This document shows, piece by piece, positions 41,822 to 50,120 of a stretch of DNA of 64,000 bases. The stretch covers positions 655,857-719,856 of the forward strand of contig NZ_LR701637.1 of the NCBI RefSeq assembly GCF_902498805.1. Direction: 5' to 3'. The DNA is from Imperialibacter sp. EC-SDR9 (lineage in GTDB: Bacteria > Bacteroidota > Bacteroidia > Cytophagales > Cyclobacteriaceae). The translations under genes were made by a program, and so were the position numbers. Positions within the stretch are counted from its first letter, which is position 1. Each line of letters begins with the position of its first letter. Below the pieces are notes generated by a model. It did no database searches, was not told the DNA's origin, and saw nothing but the letters and a program-made list of their open reading frames with translations.

Positions 41822-42622
41822 ATGGCTTATTTTCTATCTGCTGGTGTAGTATTTGCATTTTTGTGGGTTGTCGTACGAAGAAGCGCCCGCTCAGAAAGCT
41901 ACTGGCGATGGATGCGGTGGGAAAGCTCGTCGTTGACTGCCGACCGGGTTCGCCCCCACATCGAAAAGCACTTTGACTACTACCGGCGCCTTCCCCCTGT
42001 GTATAAAATTGAATTCGAAAATAAGCTGATAGAATTTATCGACCGCAAAGATTTCACGCCCCGCCAAATGCAGTCGGTGACTGAGGAGATGAAGGTGCTT
42101 ATTTCGGCGGCTGCCACGCAACTCACTTTTGGCCTGCCTGACATCTATTTGGAGAACTTCAGCAGAATACTCGTCTATCCGGATGACTATTACAGCACCA
42201 TTTTCAAACGCTACCACCGGGGCGAAGTAAATCTGGGAGGAGGCATCATCGTGCTTTCCTGGAAAGGTTTTGTGAGCGGCTATGCTGACGGCACCGACGG
42301 GCTCAATCTGGGCCTGCATGAAATGGCCCATGCCCTGAAGCTGGAGAATGGAATATTTAATGAAGAGTATAACTTCTTTGACGAGGGTGTGCTCCAGGAG
42401 TGGACCACTATTGCCCGCAACACCATCGGCGAAATACGGGAAGGAACGGAGACTTTTTTTAGAAGCTATGGAGGGGTTTCCATAGACGAATTTTTTGCCG
42501 TGGCCATAGAGAATTTCTTCGAGAGGCCAGTAGGCTTTCACCAGGAGCACCCCAGGCTTTACAAGTTTACAGTGCTTTTGTTAAGGCAGGACCCCATCCG
42601 GTTATTATCTTTGGTGCAATGA
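41822..42622 (+). CDS. MtfA-like zinc-dependent peptidase
   Basis: 266 residues. One N-terminal membrane helix (FLSAGVVFAFLWVVV) is followed by a cytoplasmic domain with the zinc motif HEMAH (166-170) in LNLGLHEMAHALKLENG, and a YGGVSIDEFFAVAIENFFE segment whose Glu is the likely third ligand. MtfA/DUF980 enzymes are gluzincin peptidases; E. coli MtfA binds the repressor Mlc. Its stop overlaps the ATG of a truncated dgt copy (ATGA), which points to an original mtfA-dgt operon now separated by 7.4 kb. Confidence 0.88.
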   Translation: MAYFLSAGVVFAFLWVVVRRSARSESYWRWMRWESSSLTADRVRPHIEKHFDYYRRLPPVYKIEFENKLIEFIDRKDFTPRQMQSVTEEMKVLISAAATQLTFGLPDIYLENFSRILVYPDDYYSTIFKRYHRGEVNLGGGIIVLSWKGFVSGYADGTDGLNLGLHEMAHALKLENGIFNEEYNFFDEGVLQEWTTIARNTIGEIREGTETFFRSYGGVSIDEFFAVAIENFFERPVGFHQEHPRLYKFTVLLLRQDPIRLLSLVQ

Positions 42623-42763
42623 TCTGGAAAGAACTCCTCAACAGCCAGCGATACGGCGCCACCAAAAGCATCAACTTCGACCCTGCCCGCAGTCCTTTCG
42701 AAATGGACTATGACCGTATTATTTTCTCGTATCCTTTTCGCTGGCTGTAGGACAAAACGCAGG
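42619..42763 (+). pseudogene. Truncated 5' end of dgt (duplicate)
   Basis: 145 bases match 50121-50265 at 139 positions (about 96 percent), starting exactly at the ATG and ending abruptly after CAGG. Four differences are synonymous; the other two change Arg to Trp and Gln to a stop (TAG 42748-42750), so only 43 residues could be made. It keeps the ATGA overlap with the MtfA-like gene, so this side is the ancestral junction, and the intact gene now lies after five reverse-strand genes. Confidence 0.95.
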
Positions 42764-42805
42764 CTTAAATTATTTTTAAACAAAGCCTCTAAGCCACTCT
42801 TGCTG

Positions 42806-43810
42806 TTAAAACGAAATTCGATTGGCGTGGATCTGTGGTGACCTAAGCTTTTCTCTGGCTTTCATGTTAGAAGCCTTCACAATAATTATACCCTTACCTA
42901 AAGTGCCAAGACACAGAACTAGCTGGTTCGATTCACCAGAAGGAATGAATTTGGCGCTGGAGATGACGGCGTTAATTTTTAGGTCGTAGCTGTTAAACGG
43001 GGTGATAATTTCAATGAAACCTTCACTAGATGTTAGTAGAATACTTTTTTGATTTAAATCTATTGCGGTAAGCCAGGTGAAGTATCTTTTCCTTTTGAAC
43101 AAGAGATAGTCGGTTTTTATGCTCGTCATTTGGCATTTCCCGTCATCACCAACTGTTACTATTGCGTTTCTTTCTTTGTCTATCTTGACCTCACGAACTT
43201 GTTTAGAGTGGCTTTTTGTAGTTCGTAACAGCTGACCATCAGACAGTTTTCTGAAGGACAGTCCCCCCTCAATGTCCGAAACAACCATGAGGTTGAGTGA
43301 GTCACTAACATCCAGGGAGGTGGCTGAAAATTCGCTTGCGGGCAGGTTGTAAATCAGCCTGGAGCTTTTCACACTAAATAAGCTGACAGAATTGTCGTTT
43401 AGCAATACGGTTAGGGAGTCTTGACTGGCCCAAGCGGTTTTTAAAACTGGAAGTTTATCCTTTGTGTTCAGGGTTTCCTTGAGCTCAAGCAAAGGGAAAC
43501 TTCGTAGCTGGACTTGCCCCGAAGAAGTGCCACAAGCCAGCGTTGAGTTATCCGGGGATAACGAGATACTGGCGCTCGCTCCATCTATTTTTTGTGAAGC
43601 CAAAAGGCTGTTGTTGGAGACTTGCCAAGTCTGTAAGATGTATTTCTCTGTGAGAGCCACAATATATTCCCCTTTGTCGCCGACTACGATTTGCTGGATA
43701 CTTTCATTGGAGTTGCCTATGGTCTTGTATTTTTTTGATTGCCCAAAAAGAGAACTGGATGTAACGAGATAAACAAACAGTAATATGGAAGTTCTATTTT
43801 TTGCCCACAT
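42806..43810 (-). CDS. Secreted WD40-like propeller protein
   Basis: 334 residues with a signal peptide (ILLFVYLVTSSSLFGQ). Repeated blades read IVALTEKYILQTWQVS, ASISLSPDNSTLACGTSSG, LMVVSDIEGGLSFRKL and AIVTVGDDGKCQMTSI, a WD40-type layout. It probably works in the periplasm or on the surface. It is the last gene of the five-gene operon; its start overlaps the previous stop by one base. Function unknown. Confidence 0.7.
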   Translation of the reverse strand: MWAKNRTSILLFVYLVTSSSLFGQSKKYKTIGNSNESIQQIVVGDKGEYIVALTEKYILQTWQVSNNSLLASQKIDGASASISLSPDNSTLACGTSSGQVQLRSFPLLELKETLNTKDKLPVLKTAWASQDSLTVLLNDNSVSLFSVKSSRLIYNLPASEFSATSLDVSDSLNLMVVSDIEGGLSFRKLSDGQLLRTTKSHSKQVREVKIDKERNAIVTVGDDGKCQMTSIKTDYLLFKRKRYFTWLTAIDLNQKSILLTSSEGFIEIITPFNSYDLKINAVISSAKFIPSGESNQLVLCLGTLGKGIIIVKASNMKAREKLRSPQIHANRISF

Positions 43811-44502
43811 TAGAAAAGTTTTTTAGTTAATAGTCCTCTGTAAAACATTCCCATCGCTGTCTTGGTAAAGATTACAGACGTGTCATCATAGAGTTTGGAT
43901 TTTAAACGATGTTTCGTGACACCATAGGTTAATTGAAAGCCAAGCCTATTGGTCAAAGCAAGCTCAAGACCGAGTCTGGCTCCATAGCCGAAATTGAAAG
44001 CTTTTGACGTTGTTTCTTCAAACGACTCTTTTTCGCCGAATGGGAGGTAGGCTAGTGAGGTTGATATCGAACTATTTACCTGAAAGACTTCAAGGAACGG
44101 TTTGAATCTATTTCTCAATCCAATCCTTCTGTAAGGTAGGAATACCCTCAACGAAGGACGTAGCGATTTGATAGTAGAATTTGCCCCCTCGTATGTTTGT
44201 GCATCACCAGGGTAGCTCCAATCTGAAAAATGTACATTGTCTCCTGTTAGTCCGACGGTCAAAAAAGGTGAAAGCCTATAATTCACGAATAGAGAGGCGC
44301 TCAACAATTTGTCATAATTTGCAAACAAAGCAGGAGTAAAGTAGCCACTTGAGGCGGTGTTTGCTGCCCCGCTGCTGCTACCCCATCCACCACTCAGCCC
44401 AACGGCCAGGTGGTTGTCCAAAACCAGCTTTTGTGAGTAGGTACACGAGCTATAAAGAACACCTACCAAGAAAAAAGCGAGCTTAAAATACAGACGGGTC
44501 AA
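43810..44502 (-). CDS. Outer-membrane beta-barrel-like protein
   Basis: About 230 residues if translation begins at TTG 44502; in-frame ATGs at 44538 and 44589 also exist but lie inside the preceding gene and delay the signal peptide (LYFKLAFFLVGVLYSSCTYSQ). Strands such as HLAVGLSGGWGSSSG, ASLFVNYRLSPFLTVGLTG, FGYGARLGLELALTNRLGF and a final TAMGMFYRGLLTKKLF suit a barrel, with terminal Phe. It overlaps the preceding IPT/Kelch gene slightly. Unknown ligand. Confidence 0.65.
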   Translation of the reverse strand: MTRLYFKLAFFLVGVLYSSCTYSQKLVLDNHLAVGLSGGWGSSSGAANTASSGYFTPALFANYDKLLSASLFVNYRLSPFLTVGLTGDNVHFSDWSYPGDAQTYEGANSTIKSLRPSLRVFLPYRRIGLRNRFKPFLEVFQVNSSISTSLAYLPFGEKESFEETTSKAFNFGYGARLGLELALTNRLGFQLTYGVTKHRLKSKLYDDTSVIFTKTAMGMFYRGLLTKKLF

Positions 44503-46570
44503 ATTCCCAAATTTCTTCTGAAAGGTAGGTTGGTCCATAACTTTTGTATCCCCCAATGATATATCCTTTTTTGTTGACGGTAATTCCAATGGTATTATAC
44601 ACCCTGTTTGTTCTGTCGACCAGCGTCATACTAGGCAACTGCGTCCATAAGTGATTTGTAGGATCAAATTTCCAAATCTGTTCAGGTAACCCCGTCCCTC
44701 CTGTTACATAAGCGACATTGTCTATTACCAATGCACTTACATTGGCGGCGGCATATAGAAGCGGCAAAGCGCCAAGATTCTGCCATGAATCAGTTTTTGT
44801 ATGATACACCCAAAAATCTTTCGGATTAATACTTCCAAGAAACCCACCTCCTACAAATATATCGTTCCCAATTACGAAGGAAACCAGGCTTTGGCGTGCC
44901 CTACCCGGGTAACTGGTGATCGAATCCCATTTTTGTGTTATCGTACTGTATCTCCAAATATCTGCATGAAACGTGTAACTGTATGCAGATGAGCCGGAAA
45001 GACCAGTGCCAAAATAGATATCTTCGTCGACTACAGCGGCAATGGCATCATATCGGGTGCCACAGGGTACGTTTGCTAGCTGGAGCCAGCTGTCCGTGGC
45101 GGGAGAATAGCTCCAAAAATCCCCTAGGCTGGCTTTTTTTTCAGTTTTACCACCTATCACAAAGCCTTTATCTCCTATTGCCGCTGAAGAGGCAGAGGTT
45201 CGTGCTACGCCTGGGAAAGTCGCTTTTTTTGAGTAGCTGCCATTTTCGTCAAACTCCCAAAAATCATTGTTTGCTTTGAAGTCTTGTTGCATGATGCTAC
45301 CAATCCCAGCATACATCTTATTGTTGATAGCAAAGCCAACACCATTCGCAATTTCACCTCCCGGAAATGTTCGATCTGATGTCCATGGGCTAATAATTTC
45401 TATTGAGTCAGAGGATGGGATTTTGGTGTGATTTACCCAGGGAGCATCTATCGTGAACTTGCCAGGTGGCGTGGCATAATCTATTGCTACACTTCCTGAG
45501 GTTGAAGACGTTGGTGTTAGAACTGATGATGAATTGCCGATCAATACCTGGGTTATTTTGTCAAGGTATTGGCCGGTTACAAATATTTTCTCGCCAGGAA
45601 ACGCTTGTTTTGGGGTAAACGAAAGCACTTGAGGCCCGGCAATTTCATAATCCTTGAGCAGCAAACCTGCGGAGTTATATTCGCTATCGAAAAACTCAAC
45701 ACTGATTTGTGCGGGGCCGACAAAGGAAAAGTCATATGGAATTTTGAAACGGATTTCGGTCGGCGAGTAGGCGTAGTGATAGCCAGAAATGTCGTTTGAA
45801 GAACCATTAGCTATGAGTGAAAGCTGCATATAATATTGCGGTGCATTCTTACACCATAATTGAACATCAACATTTGCTATTCCCTTGTGTGGCGAAATGC
45901 TATCGATTTGGAATCCTTCCATCATAAAGGAATCTATCGACTGCGTCTTATGATTTCCCACTTGTACAAAAAGAGGGTAGCTGCCTGAAATCATGGTGCC
46001 ATTTATCACCTTAACAGTCAGTTCAGTTCTACTGGCCTTAATTATCTCGCAATTTAGTGCGCCGATTTTAACGAAGTTTTCCGCCGGAGCATCGCTGAAG
46101 AAATCCCCTTTTACAGTCAACTCAGACCCATATGTGCCCTCTTTAGGTTCAAAATCTGAAATTACAGGAGGCTGCCCGCCGAGGCTCTTGAAGGTGACCA
46201 CATCTCCATAGATTACCGACCCGGAAGTTTGCATGAACGCTCTTAGATAGTAGGTGGTATCTTTTTTCAGTCCAGCAGTGTTTTGGTATTCGAACTCCCC
46301 TATGGTTGGTGGTTTGCCGAAAAACTTTGCATTTCCTTCCACGGTTGGAAAGGCTTCTTCCGACCAGACAAATCCATAATCAATTATCTCTTCTGGGCCG
46401 AGCTGTGTTATATTTCCCCGAAACGTGGCACCTTCAGCGGAAATGTCGGTTACAGCACCGGTTCTAATAATCGAGATATTATCAATCTTCTCTTCGCATG
46501 CCCCTGTTAGAAGGCCAAGTAGGATCCAGACAACCGCACTAGAAACAACGGCTTTAGTATTGCGGATCAT
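44483..46570 (-). CDS. IPT/TIG and Kelch lipoprotein (paralogue A)
   Basis: 695 residues. The signal peptide ends LLGLLTGACEEK with lipobox TGAC. An FN3-like domain (about 30-130, GATFRGNITQLGPEEIIDYG, then FVWSEEAF) is followed by three IPT/TIG-like repeats starting near 135, 225 and 315 (PKEGTYGSELTVKGDFF, ISPHKGIANVDVQLWC, PKQAFPGEKIFVTGQYL), then a Kelch-type propeller from about 400 (KMYAGIGSIMQ, KGFVIGGKTEKK, DIFVGGGFLGS, YVTGGTG, KGYIIGGYK). A surface ligand-binding lipoprotein is likely. It overlaps its upstream paralogue by 17 bases. Confidence 0.82.
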   Translation of the reverse strand: MIRNTKAVVSSAVVWILLGLLTGACEEKIDNISIIRTGAVTDISAEGATFRGNITQLGPEEIIDYGFVWSEEAFPTVEGNAKFFGKPPTIGEFEYQNTAGLKKDTTYYLRAFMQTSGSVIYGDVVTFKSLGGQPPVISDFEPKEGTYGSELTVKGDFFSDAPAENFVKIGALNCEIIKASRTELTVKVINGTMISGSYPLFVQVGNHKTQSIDSFMMEGFQIDSISPHKGIANVDVQLWCKNAPQYYMQLSLIANGSSNDISGYHYAYSPTEIRFKIPYDFSFVGPAQISVEFFDSEYNSAGLLLKDYEIAGPQVLSFTPKQAFPGEKIFVTGQYLDKITQVLIGNSSSVLTPTSSTSGSVAIDYATPPGKFTIDAPWVNHTKIPSSDSIEIISPWTSDRTFPGGEIANGVGFAINNKMYAGIGSIMQQDFKANNDFWEFDENGSYSKKATFPGVARTSASSAAIGDKGFVIGGKTEKKASLGDFWSYSPATDSWLQLANVPCGTRYDAIAAVVDEDIYFGTGLSGSSAYSYTFHADIWRYSTITQKWDSITSYPGRARQSLVSFVIGNDIFVGGGFLGSINPKDFWVYHTKTDSWQNLGALPLLYAAANVSALVIDNVAYVTGGTGLPEQIWKFDPTNHLWTQLPSMTLVDRTNRVYNTIGITVNKKGYIIGGYKSYGPTYLSEEIWEFDPSVF

Positions 46571-48824
46571 ATTCCCAAATGGTGTTCTGGTTGATCAAGA
46601 GAAGCTTATTTCCATTTTCAATTATCGCCTTTCCCTTCAACAGGCTTATAGGAATATCTGGAAATTCGGAAGGCGTCATTTCCAAACTGGTTTTGTCAAT
46701 TTCGTAGATTCGAGAATTGTTAGTCCCGTATTCGTTAGCAAGGATGTATGATTTTCCATTGTAGGGCACATGTTGGATATCTGAGAGGAAATCCATGTCT
46801 TTTTTGGACCATTCTAAGGTTTCCAAATTAAAATGCCATAGGGGTTCTGGTGCTGGCTTACCGTCATAATTGGCTACCGTATAGAACAACTCTCCATAAC
46901 TGACGAAGGAAATCGCAAAACTTTGGGATCGGTAATTTGTCTCATGTGTAAAAGGGGCCAGAAAGGACCAGCTTTCAGTGGCGGAATCGAACTTCCACAA
47001 TTCAAACTTACCAGTAAGGGAGACTCCATCGTGGCCAGCCCACATAACATACCCATAGTCTCCAACAGAGTAGCTTGCCATGGTGATACCGGCATTTGGT
47101 ATAGATGTTTTCTGCTCCCAGGTATTGGCGGCAAATGTATATTTGCGAAAATTCTTGATTGGAGGGTTGACGACACTTTGTTCACCCATATACATGGCTC
47201 CATCAAAGTGAAGTACAAAAAAATTCTTCCCATTGCCACTTTCGCTCACTGCTGGTAGTTCGCTCCAAGAGTTGGACGCAAGGTTGTATTTCCAGAAAGG
47301 TCCCCCATCTGATGGATTATACTGATAGATGTCTCCAAAGTTGAGAAAACTACGGCTTCCGTAGCTTGTCTTAGTCTTTGTGAGGGGCACATAGGAGGTT
47401 GTTATGTCAAAATCGCCAATTTTTCCAGCCATATTTACACTAAGTTGAATACTATGTGACTCAGCGTCTGACGGAAAATTGAAACTCAGTTCTTCATGGG
47501 AATTTACTGCTACTGTGCCATTATTAATTCTTACGCCGTTTACATAAAGCTCAAAAGCTGATCCGCCCATTGGGAAGTTTCTACCAGTGATCAAAACCTT
47601 GCTGCCAGGTAGGAGGCCTGAGGAGGGAATAATTGATTCAATAAAGGGCTTGGGAATATTAAGCAATACATTATTTGAATTATCGTTGTTCACCGTCACA
47701 CCAATTTTTGGGGCATACCCCACGTATTGGTTAGGAATTTTCGCAAGTATTCTTGTTGTGCTTGATTCAACTTTCTGGACTTCATGGTATCTTATTGGAT
47801 CGCCTTCAAAATATAGCCTTACTGAATTTTCGTTAATGTCAGGTGCAAAATACTTTCCTGTAATTGTGACGGTTTCGCCATATGTCGCAGACTCAGGATC
47901 TACCATTTTAATTATAGGGGTCGCCCTGAAAAATTGTTTGGCGGCTGTAATAGTTCGATCACCAATTACCACTTTTACATCCTGAAACCCGACTGTGAGA
48001 CCCTTTGGGACTTCGAAGGTTATTATGTTCAATGAGTCGTTGACGGTTACGGCATTTATTTCGACATCATTAAAGTAAACTTTGGTAAAGTTTTTACTGA
48101 AAAGGCTTCCTGTAATTGAGAAGGGTACCCCATAATTTGCTGAGTCTGGCTTAAACCCGTTTATCAAAGCTGATTCTAACTCGAAGAAGTCGCTTGATTC
48201 GCCAGAGTTTCCAGCTACGACTACTTTGATTTTGCCGATAGAATTAATAAAGCTTTGTGGCACGACAATTTTTAGCAGAGTATCTGAATTAAAAACAATC
48301 TGCGTTTCGACATCTTCCAGGAGAACCCGATTTTTACCAGAGACCTGGCTAAAATTCTTTCCTTTGATTTGGATGGTGTCACCCCAGGTGCCAGTTTTTG
48401 GTTCAAAGTCTTCAATTGAAGGAGCTTTGCTCCCCAGGCTTACAAATTCCTGAACCGGGCCATATACTGTGTTTTCTGCACTCTGGGCATAGGCTCTTAC
48501 ATAATGTGTTTTGCCTTCTTCAAGAGACCTTTCAATTTTTGCTGAAAATGTTCCAGTATTTGATCTACTACCCAGCGAAACATAGTCGGTATTTCCCAAC
48601 TGCTGGCTTGGAGCATCACTCCAGACAAACCCATAGTCGATAACTTCTACCGAGGTAAAGAATAGTTCTCCGTTGAAGGTAGCCCCACCTGGCGTAATAT
48701 TGGTAACGGGGTGTGTAAGAACCCGAGGGTAGGCCCGTGGAGTTACTTTCTCCTCTGTACAGGTTAAGAAAACTGTGGAAATGGTTATAAAGGAGATAGT
48801 TCTGACAATCTTCATCATAATCAA
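46554..48824 (-). CDS. IPT/TIG and propeller lipoprotein (paralogue B)
   Basis: 756 residues. The signal peptide ends TVFLTCTEEK with lipobox FLTC. An FN3-like N-terminal domain (GATFNGELFFTSVEVIDYG, then FVWSDAPS) matches paralogue A closely. Four IPT/TIG-like repeats follow near 135, 220, 305 and 395 (PKTGTWGDTIQIKGKNF, PDSANYGVPFSITGSLF, PESATYGETVTITGKYF, PSSGLLPGSKVLITGRNF) and a Kelch-like propeller from about 485. It has one more IPT repeat than paralogue A, so the pair arose by tandem duplication with repeat change. Outer-membrane location inferred. Confidence 0.82.
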   Translation of the reverse strand: MIMMKIVRTISFITISTVFLTCTEEKVTPRAYPRVLTHPVTNITPGGATFNGELFFTSVEVIDYGFVWSDAPSQQLGNTDYVSLGSRSNTGTFSAKIERSLEEGKTHYVRAYAQSAENTVYGPVQEFVSLGSKAPSIEDFEPKTGTWGDTIQIKGKNFSQVSGKNRVLLEDVETQIVFNSDTLLKIVVPQSFINSIGKIKVVVAGNSGESSDFFELESALINGFKPDSANYGVPFSITGSLFSKNFTKVYFNDVEINAVTVNDSLNIITFEVPKGLTVGFQDVKVVIGDRTITAAKQFFRATPIIKMVDPESATYGETVTITGKYFAPDINENSVRLYFEGDPIRYHEVQKVESSTTRILAKIPNQYVGYAPKIGVTVNNDNSNNVLLNIPKPFIESIIPSSGLLPGSKVLITGRNFPMGGSAFELYVNGVRINNGTVAVNSHEELSFNFPSDAESHSIQLSVNMAGKIGDFDITTSYVPLTKTKTSYGSRSFLNFGDIYQYNPSDGGPFWKYNLASNSWSELPAVSESGNGKNFFVLHFDGAMYMGEQSVVNPPIKNFRKYTFAANTWEQKTSIPNAGITMASYSVGDYGYVMWAGHDGVSLTGKFELWKFDSATESWSFLAPFTHETNYRSQSFAISFVSYGELFYTVANYDGKPAPEPLWHFNLETLEWSKKDMDFLSDIQHVPYNGKSYILANEYGTNNSRIYEIDKTSLEMTPSEFPDIPISLLKGKAIIENGNKLLLINQNTIWEYDPQY

Positions 48825-48828
48825 ATGG

Positions 48829-50025
48829 TTAATAGGTTATCCCAACAAGCAGCCCAAAATTCGTGACGTTAGAGTCCTCGGCAAAGTTCACAATTTTAAA
48901 CACCGTTGCCTTTTCAAAATATCCTTCTACGAACACACTCAGTTTTCTCAATATCCTCCTTTCGTAACCAACACTTACCCAATATCCAGTGAGATAAAAG
49001 CTTTCTACCTCGCTTTTCTCTAAATATGTTTGAACATCACCGTTGGTCAACATTTTCTCTTCAATTGTTTTACTGAATGTTCTGCTGAATGCAGAAACAG
49101 AAATGCCTCCTTTTATATAGGGAGTTGCTAGTTCGGACAAAAGAGAATATTTCACACCAAAAGGGATTTTTAGAAAGCTGGAATTGATAATAATATCCTT
49201 ATTAGACGCAATAGACCCTTCTTTTGAGGTGTATAGACCCTGGTAAATCGAACTTGTAAATAACCCACTTGCCACAATAGCGATCTTCTCATTTAGGCGA
49301 GGGGAATTTACGGACAAGCCAAGCCCGTAAATAGCATATTTGGCAGGGTTAAACATACCGGCCGGATATCCAGGCAGGCTTAGGAGTGAATTATTGAATC
49401 CTGAGGCCAATGATAATCTTGGACTTATCCATGGTAAGCTGTTCTTTGGAATAAACACTTCACTCCCTGAGCAAGCATTATACTTCTCTATCACATCGCT
49501 TATTTCTCTCTGGGTGTATCGCACTTTTGACAGGTTCTCCAACATGCAATCACTTGTAAGTAAGTTGAGTATGCCGATGTAGCTTTTTCCTTCCTGAACG
49601 AATGCTCTGTTGCCAATTTCAACTCGCTTCTGTTCTCCCTTATCGAGCCGAATAAGAGTATCCTTTTTTACAAAAAAATAATGTTCATATGCGTAAAGGC
49701 TAAGCTTTCCACTTTGCACCAGTTCCAGAAAAACGGATTCGGGCAATTTGGTCGCTGACGAACTAAATGATTCATAAAACCGGCTATTTATGAATCCATA
49801 GCCCTTTATTTCTACAGGTTTGTATAATTTTACTGCGGAGCGCTTGTTTTCTCTGAACTCGCAGATCTCCAAATGGCTGTAATTTATGAAGCCATGCAGG
49901 GTGTCGCCTTGTAACCTGACGACATATCCTGGGCGAAAATCTGGTTGTGCCAGAATTGGGCTGAACGAAATTGTAAGGCCAGCCAAAAGACTGAGAGAAA
50001 AGAAGCTTTTTAAGAATTGATCCAT
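48829..50025 (-). CDS. Outer-membrane barrel-like protein, first gene of the surface operon
   Basis: 398 residues. Signal peptide (LLAGLTISFSPILAQPD). The N-terminal half has a soluble beta-domain (PGYVVRLQGDTLHGFINY, VEIKGYGFINSRFYESF) seen in many Bacteroidota proteins that join a periplasmic domain to a barrel; the C-terminal half has barrel strands (SPRLSLASGFNNSLLSL, ATPYIKGGISVSAFSRTF, FYLTGYWVSVGYERRIL, KLSVFVEGYFEKATVF) and ends VGITY. It precedes the IPT/Kelch lipoprotein by four bases, so it leads the operon. Promoter should lie in the AT-rich 50026-50120. Confidence 0.7.
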   Translation of the reverse strand: MDQFLKSFFSLSLLAGLTISFSPILAQPDFRPGYVVRLQGDTLHGFINYSHLEICEFRENKRSAVKLYKPVEIKGYGFINSRFYESFSSSATKLPESVFLELVQSGKLSLYAYEHYFFVKKDTLIRLDKGEQKRVEIGNRAFVQEGKSYIGILNLLTSDCMLENLSKVRYTQREISDVIEKYNACSGSEVFIPKNSLPWISPRLSLASGFNNSLLSLPGYPAGMFNPAKYAIYGLGLSVNSPRLNEKIAIVASGLFTSSIYQGLYTSKEGSIASNKDIIINSSFLKIPFGVKYSLLSELATPYIKGGISVSAFSRTFSKTIEEKMLTNGDVQTYLEKSEVESFYLTGYWVSVGYERRILRKLSVFVEGYFEKATVFKIVNFAEDSNVTNFGLLVGITY

Positions 50026-50120
50026 TGATTAATAATATAAAAGAGACTGAAATATATTGAAACATTAGCGATTCTTAGATAGTAATTCTCCATTTAATTA
50101 TAAATACGAGCATCTAGTAA

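Noticed and set aside
42761-42788. AGGCTT/AAGCCT inverted repeat after the truncated dgt, as a terminator of the reverse-strand operon
   Set aside because: Only six pairs with a 16-base AT-rich loop and one arm made of dgt sequence; too weak to list as a terminator.
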